Positions 9,153 through 18,177 of a DNA stretch of 64,000 nucleotides are shown here, piece by piece. The translations under genes and the position numbers were made by a program. Numbering within the stretch: position 1 is the stretch's first letter; every line of letters starts with the position of its first letter. The DNA is from Hyphomicrobiales bacterium (GTDB lineage Bacteria; Pseudomonadota; Alphaproteobacteria; Rhizobiales; Xanthobacteraceae), in the NCBI GenBank assembly GCA_021730985.1, contig JAKFYI010000027.1:62001-126000 (forward strand). The letters run 5' to 3'. The notes below the pieces were generated by a model. That model was not told the origin of the DNA. It worked only from the letters and a program-made list of their open reading frames with translations, and ran no database searches.

Positions 9153-10591
9153 ACGCTCAAGCCGCGCAACGGATCGGCTGCTGGCTGATGGCCGGCGCGG
9201 CAACGCTCGCCGCCTGCGGGACGGCGCAGGCCGCCCCCGCGCTCGACGGCGCCACCATGACGTGGCCGTGGGCCATTCCGTTCGGGGGATTGTTGCTGAC
9301 CATCGCCACCGGGCCGCTGCTGTTTCCCAAGCTGTGGCACGCGCACTACGGCAAGATCGCTGCGCTGTGGTCGCTCATCGCGCTGCTGCCGATCGCCGTG
9401 GTGTACGGCATCGGCGCCGCGGCAGGCGGTCTCGTCCACGCGATGCTCGGCGAATACCTGAGCTTCATCGTGCTGCTGTTCGCGCTCTATACGGTAGCCG
9501 GCGGCATTCTGGTGACGGGCGACCTGCGCGGCACGCCGCTCGGCAACACCGGGATGATCGCAGCAGGCACTGCGATGGCCAGCATCGTCGGCACAACGGG
9601 CGCCGCGATGATCCTGATCCGGCCGGTGCTGCGCGCCAACGAGGGCCGCACCTATCGGACCCATGTGATCGTGTTCTTCATCATTCTGGTCGCCAATGTC
9701 GGCGGCGCGCTCACCCCGCTCGGCGACCCGCCGCTGTTCGTCGGCTTCCTGCGCGGCGTCGATTTCTCCTGGCCGGCGCGCTACCTCTGGCTGCAGACCG
9801 CGATCGTCGCCAGCATCGTGCTGGTCATGTTCTTCGTGGTCGACTGGCTGCTGGCCCGGCGCGAAGCGACGCCGCAGAAGCCCGCCATTGCAACACCCAT
9901 CCGCATTCGCGGCACGATCAACATCGCATTCATCGCACTGATTATCGCGGCGATCATTCTGTCGGCGATCTGGAAGCCGGGCGTCAGCGTGAACATTCTC
10001 GGCACCAGCGTCGAACTGCAGAACATTGCCCGCGACGCAGCGCTCGTCGCCATCGCGCTGGCGTCGCTGCGCTTCACCCGGGATGAGCATCGCGCCACCA
10101 ATGGCTTCACCTGGGAGCCGATCCGCGAGGTGGCAAAGCTGTTCGCCGCCATTTTCGTCGCCATCATTCCGGTGCTGGCGATGCTTCAGGCCGGGCGCAA
10201 CGGTCCGTTCGCCATCCTGCTGACGGCCGTCACCGCGAACGACGGGTTGCCCCACGAAGCGGCCTATTTCTGGCTCACCGGAATCCTGTCGGCACTGCTC
10301 GACAACGCGCCGACCTATCTCGTGTTCTTCGAACTGGCCGGCGGCAATCCGCAACAGCTCATGGGCCCGCTGGCCGGCACGCTCGCGGCGATTTCCATGG
10401 GCGCGGTCTACATGGGCGCGCTGAGCTACATCGGCAATGCGCCGAACCTGATGGTCTATGCCATCGCGCAGGAGCGCGGCGTCAACATGCCGAGCTTCTT
10501 CGGCTACATGGCCTGGGCTTCACTGATCCTGGTGCCGCTGTTCCTGCTGCTGACGCTGTTGCCGATCTCGCCGATCCTCAAGCTGTACTGA
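9149..10591 (+). CDS. Sodium:proton antiporter / CitMHS-type carrier
   Basis: A 480-residue polytopic inner-membrane protein of the ion transporter superfamily, close to the putative citrate/Na+:H+ antiporter group. The N-terminus has a cleavable-looking hydrophobic stretch ending near GTAQAAPA, followed by about eleven helices. Diagnostic pieces are GGALTPLGDPPLFVGFLRG in the first half and LLDNAPTYLVFF in the second, the paired inverted-repeat motifs of this fold. It starts inside the stop of the Gfo/Idh/MocA gene, so both are made from one transcript. The last 14 bases overlap the convergent carrier at 10578-11954. It could export a cation or exchange a carboxylate; the sequence does not decide. 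Confidence 0.8.
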   Translation: MNAQAAQRIGCWLMAGAATLAACGTAQAAPALDGATMTWPWAIPFGGLLLTIATGPLLFPKLWHAHYGKIAALWSLIALLPIAVVYGIGAAAGGLVHAMLGEYLSFIVLLFALYTVAGGILVTGDLRGTPLGNTGMIAAGTAMASIVGTTGAAMILIRPVLRANEGRTYRTHVIVFFIILVANVGGALTPLGDPPLFVGFLRGVDFSWPARYLWLQTAIVASIVLVMFFVVDWLLARREATPQKPAIATPIRIRGTINIAFIALIIAAIILSAIWKPGVSVNILGTSVELQNIARDAALVAIALASLRFTRDEHRATNGFTWEPIREVAKLFAAIFVAIIPVLAMLQAGRNGPFAILLTAVTANDGLPHEAAYFWLTGILSALLDNAPTYLVFFELAGGNPQQLMGPLAGTLAAISMGAVYMGALSYIGNAPNLMVYAIAQERGVNMPSFFGYMAWASLILVPLFLLLTLLPISPILKLY

Positions 10592-11954
10592 CTTCGACGA
10601 TCGGCGGCAGCGGCGCATCGACCCGCTTCTTGTGGTCGGCATCCGGCTTCCAGCCCAAGATGGCGAGCATGAAGAAGAAGCCGATCACGTAGGCGAGCAC
10701 AACGTGCCAGCCGTGGCGCAGCCACAGTCCGACCGACCTTGCTTCCGGGTACATGTTGGCGAGCGCCACGCCAGCCGACGAGCCGAACCAGATCATCGAG
10801 CCGCCGAAGCCGACGGCATAAGCGAGATAGCCCCAATCGTAGCCGCCCTGCTTCAACGCCAGCGCGGTCAGCGGGATGTTGTCGAATATCGCGGAGACGA
10901 ACCCCAGACCGAGCGCGGTCTGCCACGATGCCAGCGGCAGTTGTTCGACCGGCATCATCGACGCACTGGTGACCAGCGCGAGCAGAAAGATAGTGCCCTT
11001 GAACGTCTCCGGCATCACCTCCCAATCGGGGCGCCGCAGCGGCGCGGTGAGAAGAATGACAATCCAGACCGCGAGGCCGATCACCGGGATGAGGTCGAGC
11101 AGCGCCGGATATTTCAGATTTGCGGTCACGTTGGCGAGGATCGCCACCGCCAGAATGAGGGCGACGATGAGCACCCGTATCCAGTCAATCGCAAGCCCGC
11201 GCGGCGCATCTTTCACAATCGGCGAATAGCGGTGCTGCTGGAGCGCCGCGGGAATACCGAAGATGACCATGGCGAGGCTTGCCGCCACATAGGCCTCCAC
11301 CACACTCAAAGGACTGATGCCGTCGATCCACATCATCGTGGTGGTGGTGTCGCCGACCACGCTACCGGAGCCGCCGGCGTTCGAGGCCGCGACGATGCCT
11401 GCCAGATAGCCGATGTGCACCCGGCCCCGGAACACATGGCGCGCCATCGTGCCGCCGATCAGCGCCGCCGCGATGTTGTCGAGGAAGCTCGACAGCACGA
11501 ACACCACCACAAGCAGCAGGAACGCGCCCTTCCAGTCGTCCGGCAGGAACGCTGGCATTTCCTCCGGGATCTGGCTCTTCTCGAAGTGGCGCGACAGCAG
11601 CGCAAAGCCCATCAGCAGCAGGAACAGATTGGCGAGGATGACCCACTCGTGCTGCATGTGCAGCCCGAGACCGCCGACGCCCGCGCCAAACTTGAAGCCG
11701 GTGAAGACGACCTTGTAGAGCGTGATGGCGGCGAGTCCGCTGAGCGCCACCTCCAGGGTGCGATGGTGAAAAATCGCGACGCCGAGCAGCGTCAGCGCGA
11801 ACAGGATGAAGTCGATGGGGATGCCGAACACGGTGTAGAGCTGAACCGGCGACGACGCGGCGGCGGCCAAGGCGGGGCCGGTTCCGATCATCAGCGAAGC
11901 CATCAATACAATCGCCAGCGCGCCAACCGGCGCCATTCTTCGCTGCATTCCCAT
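10578..11954 (-). CDS. CitMHS/SLC13-like carrier
   Basis: A polytopic membrane protein of about 458 residues with an N-terminal signal-like segment and roughly twelve helices. The paired motifs SSFLDNIAAALIGG ... SNAGGSGSVVGD and SAIFDNIPLTALALKQGG ... GFGGSMIWFGSSAG mark the ion transporter superfamily (citrate/arsenite/Na+:H+ group). The ATG at 11954 is preferred because a GGGGG run lies seven bases upstream; the frame remains open to 11996. It converges on and overlaps the other carrier by 14 bases, although the two are not close copies. It follows the amidohydrolase at 12082-13308 by 127 bases on the same strand and may be a distal member of that Liv operon, giving a second uptake or an efflux route. 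Confidence 0.75.
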   Translation of the reverse strand: MGMQRRMAPVGALAIVLMASLMIGTGPALAAAASSPVQLYTVFGIPIDFILFALTLLGVAIFHHRTLEVALSGLAAITLYKVVFTGFKFGAGVGGLGLHMQHEWVILANLFLLLMGFALLSRHFEKSQIPEEMPAFLPDDWKGAFLLLVVVFVLSSFLDNIAAALIGGTMARHVFRGRVHIGYLAGIVAASNAGGSGSVVGDTTTTMMWIDGISPLSVVEAYVAASLAMVIFGIPAALQQHRYSPIVKDAPRGLAIDWIRVLIVALILAVAILANVTANLKYPALLDLIPVIGLAVWIVILLTAPLRRPDWEVMPETFKGTIFLLALVTSASMMPVEQLPLASWQTALGLGFVSAIFDNIPLTALALKQGGYDWGYLAYAVGFGGSMIWFGSSAGVALANMYPEARSVGLWLRHGWHVVLAYVIGFFFMLAILGWKPDADHKKRVDAPLPPIVEVSTA

Positions 11955-12081
11955 TCCGATATCCCCCGCCGATCTTGCCCGGAACCCTGACTTCACAGGG
12001 GGCCAAACGCAAGCTGCACAATTGACGCAAAGCCCGGACCGCGTGAAATCGGCTAACGCCGCAATTGGATTGAGACGGGTG

Positions 12082-13308
12082 CTAGCGGTGCAGGATCGCC
12101 GGCGGCCGGGTGAAGCTCCTGCGGCCGTGCTTCAGTCCGAACAGCGGCGCGGCCAACTCCGCAACGGCGGAGACGCCATCCGCGCAATCGAGCACCACCA
12201 GATCGGCGGGGTTGCCGACAGCGATGCCATAGTCTGCGAGGTTCATCAGCTTGGCCGGCAGCCGCGTCACCATGTCCAGGCATTGCACCATGTCCCTGGG
12301 GCGGCCGAGCCGCGCGACGTTGGCGTAGAGATTGGCCATCCGGATCAGCGAACAGTCGCCGAACGGCGTGAACGGGTTCAGCACATTGTTGGTAGCGAGC
12401 GAGCAGGTCACGCCGTGATCGACCAGCCGGTGCGCGGGCGCCACGCCGCGCGGGATCGAGTGGTCGTGACCGCGCCCCATCAGGAACAGGTCGGTCGCGG
12501 GCAGCACGGTGACGGCAACACCCGCCGACGCCAGCCGCCGGCCGATCAAGGCCAAACCCTCGCCATCGACCGCCGACAGCTTGGTGACGTGGCCGATGGC
12601 GACGCGGCCGCCCCAGCGCCGCAACTCGGTCTGGCGGCAGACCTCACCGAGATGCATCCACGACGGATCGAGATCGAAATCGAGGTGGAAGTCGATGTCG
12701 AGATCGAACCGCCCGGCGATCGAAAATATCCGCGCGATCTGCTCGTTGGGCGCGGTGTCCGTGTAGGGGCAGCCGCCGATCAGGTCCGCCCCCGCCTCGC
12801 AGGCTTCGATCAGCAATTCCTCGGCGCCCGGATCGTTGGTCAGGCCTTCCTGAGGAAACACGCAAATTTCCAGGTCAATGGCCCAGGCGTAGTCCTGCTT
12901 CAGTCGGCGGATGGCGTTGAAGCTGCGCAGTCCGATGCGCGGATCGATCTCGACGTGCGTGCGCATCCTTGTCGTGCCCTGCACGATGGCCTTTTCGAGC
13001 GTGCGCTGGCCGCGCCGGTAGACGTCGTCCTCGGTGAAGGCGTGCTTGGCGGCGGCGACCTCCGAAATCGCCTCCTCCAGCGAGCCGTGTTCGGATTTGC
13101 ACCGGTCCAGGATGCAGGACTTGTCGAGATGGATGTGCGTCTCGACAAATCCCGGAATGACCAAGCGGCCGCCGAGCGGCTCGCGCGGAACGTCGGCGTC
13201 AATTCGCGGCTCGATAGCGGCGATGCGCCCGTCCGCTACTCCAATGTCGCAAGCCGGCCCGTCCCGGCCGGCAATGACGGCTCCCTCCAGCACAAGATCG
13301 AGCGGCAT
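12082..13308 (-). CDS. Cytosine-deaminase-like amidohydrolase with altered active site
   Basis: A 408-residue amidohydrolase of the CodA-like branch. The first metal motif is intact (ETHIHLDKS; H58, H60), and a later metal-type His is present in IGHVTKLS (H240). However, the canonical H-x-x-E that carries the catalytic Glu reads HLDF (H208-F211), and the position usually held by the metal/catalytic Asp reads TNNVLNPF (N307). It therefore probably does not perform standard cytosine deamination and may hydrolyse another cyclic amide or amidine. The start is two bases after the stop of the fused Liv transporter gene, so it is almost certainly co-transcribed; the transporter may import its substrate. 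Confidence 0.75.
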   Translation of the reverse strand: MPLDLVLEGAVIAGRDGPACDIGVADGRIAAIEPRIDADVPREPLGGRLVIPGFVETHIHLDKSCILDRCKSEHGSLEEAISEVAAAKHAFTEDDVYRRGQRTLEKAIVQGTTRMRTHVEIDPRIGLRSFNAIRRLKQDYAWAIDLEICVFPQEGLTNDPGAEELLIEACEAGADLIGGCPYTDTAPNEQIARIFSIAGRFDLDIDFHLDFDLDPSWMHLGEVCRQTELRRWGGRVAIGHVTKLSAVDGEGLALIGRRLASAGVAVTVLPATDLFLMGRGHDHSIPRGVAPAHRLVDHGVTCSLATNNVLNPFTPFGDCSLIRMANLYANVARLGRPRDMVQCLDMVTRLPAKLMNLADYGIAVGNPADLVVLDCADGVSAVAELAAPLFGLKHGRRSFTRPPAILHR

Positions 13309-13310
13309 GG

Positions 13311-15812
13311 CTACTGCGCCGCCTCGACGCGGCCGAGATAGGCCGCTTCAAGGTCCGCGTCCTGGGCGAGCGCCGCCGCCTCGCCATCACGCACCACACG
13401 GCCCGACTCCAGCACATAGCCGCGATCGGCCACCGCGAGCGCCAGCGCCGCCATCTGATCGACCAGCAGGATCGTCACGCCCTCGTCGCGCAGTTCCGCC
13501 AGAATCTCGAACAGCTCGTTGATGATCGCAGGTGCCAAGCCCAGCGAGGGCTCATCCAGCAGGATGATGCGCGGCTTCGCCATCAGGCCGCGTGCGATCG
13601 ACAACATCTGCTGCTCGCCGCCGGACAGAAGCCCGGCGCGGCCGCGCAGCCGGTCCCTGAGCCGTGGAAAGCGCTTCAGCAGGGCTTCGATTTCGCTCTC
13701 CGTATTCACACCGCCGCGCGAGTGCGATCCAAGCACCAGATTGTCGTACACCGTCAGTTCCGGGAACACCTGACGGCCCTCCGGCACCAGAGCCAGTCCG
13801 CTGCGCGCAATGCGGTGCGCCTCCAGCCGCGCGATGCTCCGGTTGTCCAGCAGGATTTCGCCACGCACCGGCCGCAGCAGCCCTGACACCGAACGCATGG
13901 TGGTCGATTTGCCGGCGCCGTTGGCGCCGATCACCGCCACCGTTTCGCCGGGCCGGACTTCGAGCGTGACATCCTCCAGCACCGGTGCCGCGCCATAGCC
14001 CGCCGTCAGCTTGTGGGTGACCAGCACCGGATCGCGCGATCCGGCCCACGGCGCAGCGCGCGGGCGCGCCTTCACCTCACCGCCGAGATACGCCTTGATC
14101 ACCTTCGGATCGTGACGAATCGCAGCCGGCGTTCCGCTCGCGATCGGCACGCCCGCGTCGAGCACCACGACGTGGTCGGAAATGCCCATCACCAGCTTCA
14201 TGTCGTGCTCAACCAGGATGACGGCGACGCCGAGATCGGCAATTCGGCGCAGCAACTGGCTCAGCGCATCCTTGTCGGCCCGCATCAGTCCGGCCGCCGG
14301 CTCGTCGAGCAGCAGCACGCGGGGCCGCATCGCCAGCGCGCGGGCGATCTCGACCAGACGGCTATCGACATGCGGCAGGTCGCCCGCAGCAACGGCAATC
14401 GCACCGCGGTAGCCAACGAACGCCAGCAGCGCCTCGGCGACGCGCCGGTCGCCGGCGTTGGCGGCATCCGTCACCATGCTGCCCAGACCGCCGCGGCGCA
14501 GCGCGATCAACACGTTGTCGAGCACGCTCAAGGTCGCGAACAGCTTGGTGGTCTGATAGGTGCGCGCAATCCCCGCGCGTGCGACCTCGAAGGCCGGCGC
14601 GCCCGCCAGTTCCTGGCCGCCGAGCCGGATGCTGCCGTTGTCGGGCCGATAGAACCCGCCGACCATGTTGAGAACCGTGGTCTTGCCCGCGCCGTTCGGC
14701 CCTATCACGCTGGTGATCTTGCCGGACAAGGCCTCGAAACTGACATCGGTGGCGGCCTTGATACCGCCGAACGCGATCCCGATGCCCGACACTTCGAGCC
14801 TGCTGCTCTCACCTGTTGGCCGCACGAAGGCGGCCACGTCGAACCCGGAAGGTTCCGCAGGCCGGCTGTCGGTGCTGCGCACGAACTTCGCCAGCGTCCC
14901 CAGTACGCCTTCCGGCGCGAGCCACAGAACGACCAGCAGCAATCCGCCGAAAAACAGCAGGCGGTATTCGGCGAGGCTCGACAGCAATTCGGGACCGACC
15001 ACGCTGATGACCGCCCCCACCACCGGGCCGAACACCCAGCCCGCGCCGCCGACGATCACCGCCAGCAGGAACAGGATCGACTGCGAAAACGGAAACGAAT
15101 CCGGCGCGACGAACATGAACAGCGGCGCGAAGATTGCGCCCGCGAGGCCTGCGAACACGGCGGACAGCGCGAACGCCGCGGTCTTGACGATCACCGGGTT
15201 GAGCCCGACCGAACGGGCGGCGACCTCCGCATCGCGAACCGCCACCATGCCACGGCCCCATGCGCTGTTGGCGAGGCGCTGGTAGAACAGCAGCGATACG
15301 CCTGCGAGCAGTACCGACAGCACCGCCATTTCACGCTCGGCGAACACCTTGCCGAACAGCACCGGCGCCTTCAGGTTCATCAGGCCGTTGGCGCCGCCGG
15401 TCAGGTCGCGCCATTCGGTGGCGCCGTGCTGGATGATGAAGGCGAAGGCGATGGTCACCATCGCCAGGTACGGGCCGCTGACGCGCAATGCCGGCAGCGC
15501 CAGCAGGAAGCCGATCGCCCCCGCGATCACGCCTGCGAGCGGAAACGCGATCCAGAAGTCGATGCCCTTCAGCGTGAGGATCGCCGCGGTGTACGCGCCG
15601 ATTGCGTAGAATCCGACATGGCCGAGCGAAACCTGACCGGCCAGGCCTACGAGAATGTTGAGACCGACGCCGACCACCGCGGTCAACGCCACCAGCGCCA
15701 GCACGAACGGCGCGTAGCCGTCCGCCATCGCCGCATACAGCGCCGCGACCGCCGTCAGCGCGAGGATCGCGGCCGGCATGGCATAGGCCCGGGCGCGCTC
15801 GGCGGGCGTCAT
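13311..15812 (-). CDS. Triple fusion Liv transporter: LivM permease + LivG ATPase + LivF ATPase
   Basis: One 833-residue polypeptide holding what are normally three proteins. Residues ~1-310 are a LivM permease (NILVGLAGQVSLGHVGFYAIG), ~338-580 a LivG ATPase, and ~595-830 a LivF ATPase. LivG half: Walker A GPNGAGKTT (371-379), Walker B VLLLDEPAAGL, H-loop VEHDM; its signature reads LPHVDSR (479-485), lacking the Gly of the usual LSGGQ/LPYGQQR. LivF half: Walker A GANGAGKST (629-637), normal signature LSGGEQQ, Walker B IILLDEPSLGL. The start at 15812 overlaps the LivH stop (ATGA); the frame is open to 15974, but that stretch is LivH in another frame. Imports an amino acid or carboxylate/amide across the inner membrane with LivH and the binding protein upstream. 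Confidence 0.9.
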   Translation of the reverse strand: MTPAERARAYAMPAAILALTAVAALYAAMADGYAPFVLALVALTAVVGVGLNILVGLAGQVSLGHVGFYAIGAYTAAILTLKGIDFWIAFPLAGVIAGAIGFLLALPALRVSGPYLAMVTIAFAFIIQHGATEWRDLTGGANGLMNLKAPVLFGKVFAEREMAVLSVLLAGVSLLFYQRLANSAWGRGMVAVRDAEVAARSVGLNPVIVKTAAFALSAVFAGLAGAIFAPLFMFVAPDSFPFSQSILFLLAVIVGGAGWVFGPVVGAVISVVGPELLSSLAEYRLLFFGGLLLVVLWLAPEGVLGTLAKFVRSTDSRPAEPSGFDVAAFVRPTGESSRLEVSGIGIAFGGIKAATDVSFEALSGKITSVIGPNGAGKTTVLNMVGGFYRPDNGSIRLGGQELAGAPAFEVARAGIARTYQTTKLFATLSVLDNVLIALRRGGLGSMVTDAANAGDRRVAEALLAFVGYRGAIAVAAGDLPHVDSRLVEIARALAMRPRVLLLDEPAAGLMRADKDALSQLLRRIADLGVAVILVEHDMKLVMGISDHVVVLDAGVPIASGTPAAIRHDPKVIKAYLGGEVKARPRAAPWAGSRDPVLVTHKLTAGYGAAPVLEDVTLEVRPGETVAVIGANGAGKSTTMRSVSGLLRPVRGEILLDNRSIARLEAHRIARSGLALVPEGRQVFPELTVYDNLVLGSHSRGGVNTESEIEALLKRFPRLRDRLRGRAGLLSGGEQQMLSIARGLMAKPRIILLDEPSLGLAPAIINELFEILAELRDEGVTILLVDQMAALALAVADRGYVLESGRVVRDGEAAALAQDADLEAAYLGRVEAAQ

Positions 15813-16681
15813 ACCTTGTTCACCGCGGCGCGGCCGAAGAAGCCGTTGGGCATCACCACCAGCGCAAGGATGACGACGGAGAACACCACGATCTGGGTGT
15901 AGACGGAGCCGAAGAACGAGGTGACCAGCGCCTCGACCAATCCGTAGATCAGGCCCGCGAGCATCACGCCCCACGCCGAGGTGATGCCGCCCAGGATAGC
16001 CACGGCGAACGCCTTGATGCCGAACAGCGTGCCCATGTCGGAATTCACGTTGAACAGCGGCGCGATCAGCAATCCTGCAAGCCCGGCCAGCGCCGTCGAG
16101 ATCATGAACGAGACCGCGACGGCGAGGCGCACGTTGATGCCCATCAGCCGCGCGGCGTCGGCGTTCTGCACCACCGCGAGCAGCGCCTTGCCGAGCCGGG
16201 TGCGGTGGAACACCAGATGCAGGATCAACGCGATCCCCAGGCCGACCAACGGAATGACGAGTTGCAGCGGATAGACGCCGGCGCCGAAAATCTCGACGGG
16301 CTTCTGCGCCAGCACCGAGGGAAAGCTGCGCGGCTCCTTGCCGAACGTGAACAGCACGGCGTTGTCGAGAACGATGCCGCCGGCCACCGTCGCCATCAGC
16401 CAGGCGTTCGATCCGCGCTCGGCGAACGGGCGCACCAGCGCGCGCTCCACCACCAGTCCGAACATGGCGCAGAGCAGGAGCGAGAGCGCCACCGCCAGCG
16501 GCAGCGGCCAGCCCAGAGTGACGGCGAAGGTGTAGCCCAGCACGGCTCCCAGCATCATGGCGGAGCCCTGGGAGAAGTTGACCGTGTTCGACACCACGTA
16601 GGTGACGTGGAAGCCGAGCGCGATCAAGCCGTACATGCTGCCAAGGCCGAGACCTGAAATGATCGCCGAGGTCACCAGCAT
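15809..16681 (-). CDS. Liv-type ABC transporter permease (LivH)
   Basis: A 290-residue inner-membrane permease with about eight helices. The N-terminal GSMYGLIALGFHVTY and NFSQGSAMMLGAVLGY blocks, and the central LFNVNSDMGTLFGIKAFAVA region containing the EAA-like contact for the ATPases, identify the LivH family. It pairs with the LivM part of the downstream fusion, its stop overlapping the fusion's start by the ATGA arrangement. It lies 64 bases after the binding-protein gene, with a strong hairpin between them. Substrate class is amino acids, amides or aromatic acids, as for other HAAT permeases; the specific ligand is set by the binding protein and not readable here. Confidence 0.85.
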   Translation of the reverse strand: MLVTSAIISGLGLGSMYGLIALGFHVTYVVSNTVNFSQGSAMMLGAVLGYTFAVTLGWPLPLAVALSLLLCAMFGLVVERALVRPFAERGSNAWLMATVAGGIVLDNAVLFTFGKEPRSFPSVLAQKPVEIFGAGVYPLQLVIPLVGLGIALILHLVFHRTRLGKALLAVVQNADAARLMGINVRLAVAVSFMISTALAGLAGLLIAPLFNVNSDMGTLFGIKAFAVAILGGITSAWGVMLAGLIYGLVEALVTSFFGSVYTQIVVFSVVILALVVMPNGFFGRAAVNKV

Positions 16682-16703
16682 GGCAGCTCCGCCTGGAAGC
16701 GAA

Positions 16704-16729
16704 CGAGGCGCGGCCGAAGCCGCGCCTCG
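16704..16729 (-). terminator. Intercistronic hairpin between binding protein and LivH
   Basis: A perfect 11-bp stem (16704-16714 with 16719-16729) closed by a CGAA tetraloop lies between the binding-protein stop and the livH start. There is no long U tract on the transcribed minus strand, so partial termination or 3'-end protection of the binding-protein message is more likely than full termination. This would let the receptor be made in excess over the membrane complex. Confidence 0.6.
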
Positions 16730-16745
16730 CCGTTGTTGAACGAGA

Positions 16746-17930
16746 CTAGTTCGTCAGCGGAAGGATTTCACCTTCCTTGAAGAACGTGAAGATGTAGTCG
16801 TCCGGCCCGAGCGCATCGTGATTGCTGGGCGTGAACGGCTTGGCGTAGCTCTTGATCAGGCCGTCATACTTGTCGATGCCGTAGAAGGCTTCGCGAACCT
16901 TCGGACCCTCGGCCGAGCCGGCCTTGGCGATCGCGAGCGCGGTGAGGTGCATCGCGTCGTAGGCGTTGGCGATGCCGACCGCGGGCGTCACGTCCGCCAG
17001 CGACTTGATCTCGGGATACTTCTTCTTGAGAGCGGCCAGGACCGCCTCGCCCTTCGGCGCGAGCTTGCCGGAGAAGCTGTAGGTCTGGATGAAGTGAACC
17101 TTGGCACCGCTCGGACCCGCGAGCTCGGAGAACCGGCCGCCGGCCGGCCCCCAATGCGACACGATGGGAACGTCCCATCCCATGCGATCCAGCGACTTCA
17201 CGACCTGGGCCGAAGGCGCGACGTTTGCGACCATGAACAGCACATCGGCGCCGGCCTGCTTGAGGCGGGTCAACTGCGGCACCACGTCAACGTCGTTGGT
17301 CTCGAACTTCTCGACGCCCGCATACGGAATCTTCTTGGCTTCGAGCGCGGCCTTCAGTCCCTTCTCGTTGGATTCGCCCCAGGGATTGTTGATCAGGATC
17401 ATGCCGGGCTTCTTCACGGCGTATTTCTTCACCGCGTAATCGACCAGCGCGATATCGACGATCTCATCGACCGCGGACACGCGGAACACGTAGTTCTCCG
17501 CGGCACCATTGCGGGTGATCGGCGTTCCGGCCGCCCACACGCCCATGAACGGCACCTTGGCGCCGTTGACGAACGGCACGATGGCGATCGACACCGGGGT
17601 GTCGAGGCCGCCGAACAGCGCCGCGACCTTCTCGCGCTGGACCAGTTCGCGCGCCGCGACCACGCCCTTGGCGGGATTGCTCTCGTCGTCGCGGACCAGC
17701 AGTTCGACCTTCTTGCCGAGCACGCCGCCCTTGGCGTTGATCTCGTCGATCGCAATCGACAAGCCGCGGACGATGGCCTCTCCCGATTTCGCCGATTGCC
17801 CGGACATGGCGGCAACCAGGCCAAGCTTCACGGTCTCTTGGGCTGCGGCACCCGTGGCGGCCAGCAGCGTGGCAGCGCCGGCGAGCAGCAGGGAGCGGAA
17901 CAGCTTCGGCATGCGCGGTTTGACAAGCAT
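16746..17930 (-). CDS. Liv/HAAT-type ABC transporter substrate-binding protein
   Basis: A 394-residue periplasmic receptor of the type I (LivJ/LivK, Leu/Ile/Val-binding) fold. A signal peptide spans residues ~1-31 (hydrophobic core LLLAGAATLLAATG, cleavage near AAAQ). The mature start TVKLGLVAAMSGQSAKSGEA is the usual ligand-pocket loop, followed by ARELVQREKVAALFGGLDTP. The ATG at 17930 is chosen because AAAGG lies just upstream; the frame is open to 18008. First gene of the operon with LivH, the LivM-G-F fusion and the amidohydrolase. The upstream 247-bp divergent region contains a GntR-type palindrome (18084-18097), so this operon is probably repressed by the nearby GntR/FCD protein. Confidence 0.85.
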   Translation of the reverse strand: MLVKPRMPKLFRSLLLAGAATLLAATGAAAQETVKLGLVAAMSGQSAKSGEAIVRGLSIAIDEINAKGGVLGKKVELLVRDDESNPAKGVVAARELVQREKVAALFGGLDTPVSIAIVPFVNGAKVPFMGVWAAGTPITRNGAAENYVFRVSAVDEIVDIALVDYAVKKYAVKKPGMILINNPWGESNEKGLKAALEAKKIPYAGVEKFETNDVDVVPQLTRLKQAGADVLFMVANVAPSAQVVKSLDRMGWDVPIVSHWGPAGGRFSELAGPSGAKVHFIQTYSFSGKLAPKGEAVLAALKKKYPEIKSLADVTPAVGIANAYDAMHLTALAIAKAGSAEGPKVREAFYGIDKYDGLIKSYAKPFTPSNHDALGPDDYIFTFFKEGEILPLTN

Positions 17931-18083
17931 GGCGGCACCTTTCTGTCGGAATGAACCCCAGCCTGCTACGCAAGGGACGTGCCAGCGCAGCGGCATTGGA
18001 ATCCCCATCGAATCCCCGGATTACCTGTGTTTGCGCGCCCACAAGATAGGCAAATCCGGACAATCCGCACAATTCGTATGCAG

Positions 18084-18097
18084 TATTGTATACAATA
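18084..18097. promoter_or_regulatory. Perfect 14-bp palindrome, probable GntR/FCD operator
   Basis: TATTGTATACAATA is a perfect inverted repeat, extending to 20 bp (18081-18100) with a single mismatched pair. The TTGTATACAA core matches the style of operators used by FCD-subfamily GntR regulators. It sits in the divergent region between the Liv binding-protein gene (start 17930) and the NTF2-like gene (start 18178), and a GntR/FCD gene ends only 500 bases away. Regulation of both divergent units by that protein is inferred. Confidence 0.6.
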
Positions 18098-18177
18098 TTG
18101 TTTGACTTCGCATGCCAGGATATGGCCCGGGTTGTGCATGAATCCGGCCGACAGCGCCGCCCCCAAGGAGGATCCCC

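Noticed and set aside
13311..15812. Sequencing or assembly frameshift as the cause of the triple fusion
   Set aside because: The linkers between the three domains are continuous, in frame and of normal composition, and both junctions would need to be artefacts.
14013..15902. 629-codon plus-strand open frame
   Set aside because: It lies fully antisense to the LivM-LivG-LivF fusion; composition is low-complexity Arg/His/Gln/Glu without motifs.
15813..15974. N-terminal extension of the Liv fusion protein
   Set aside because: The extra residues are LivH coding sequence read in another frame; ATG at 15812 overlaps the LivH stop as in the second operon.
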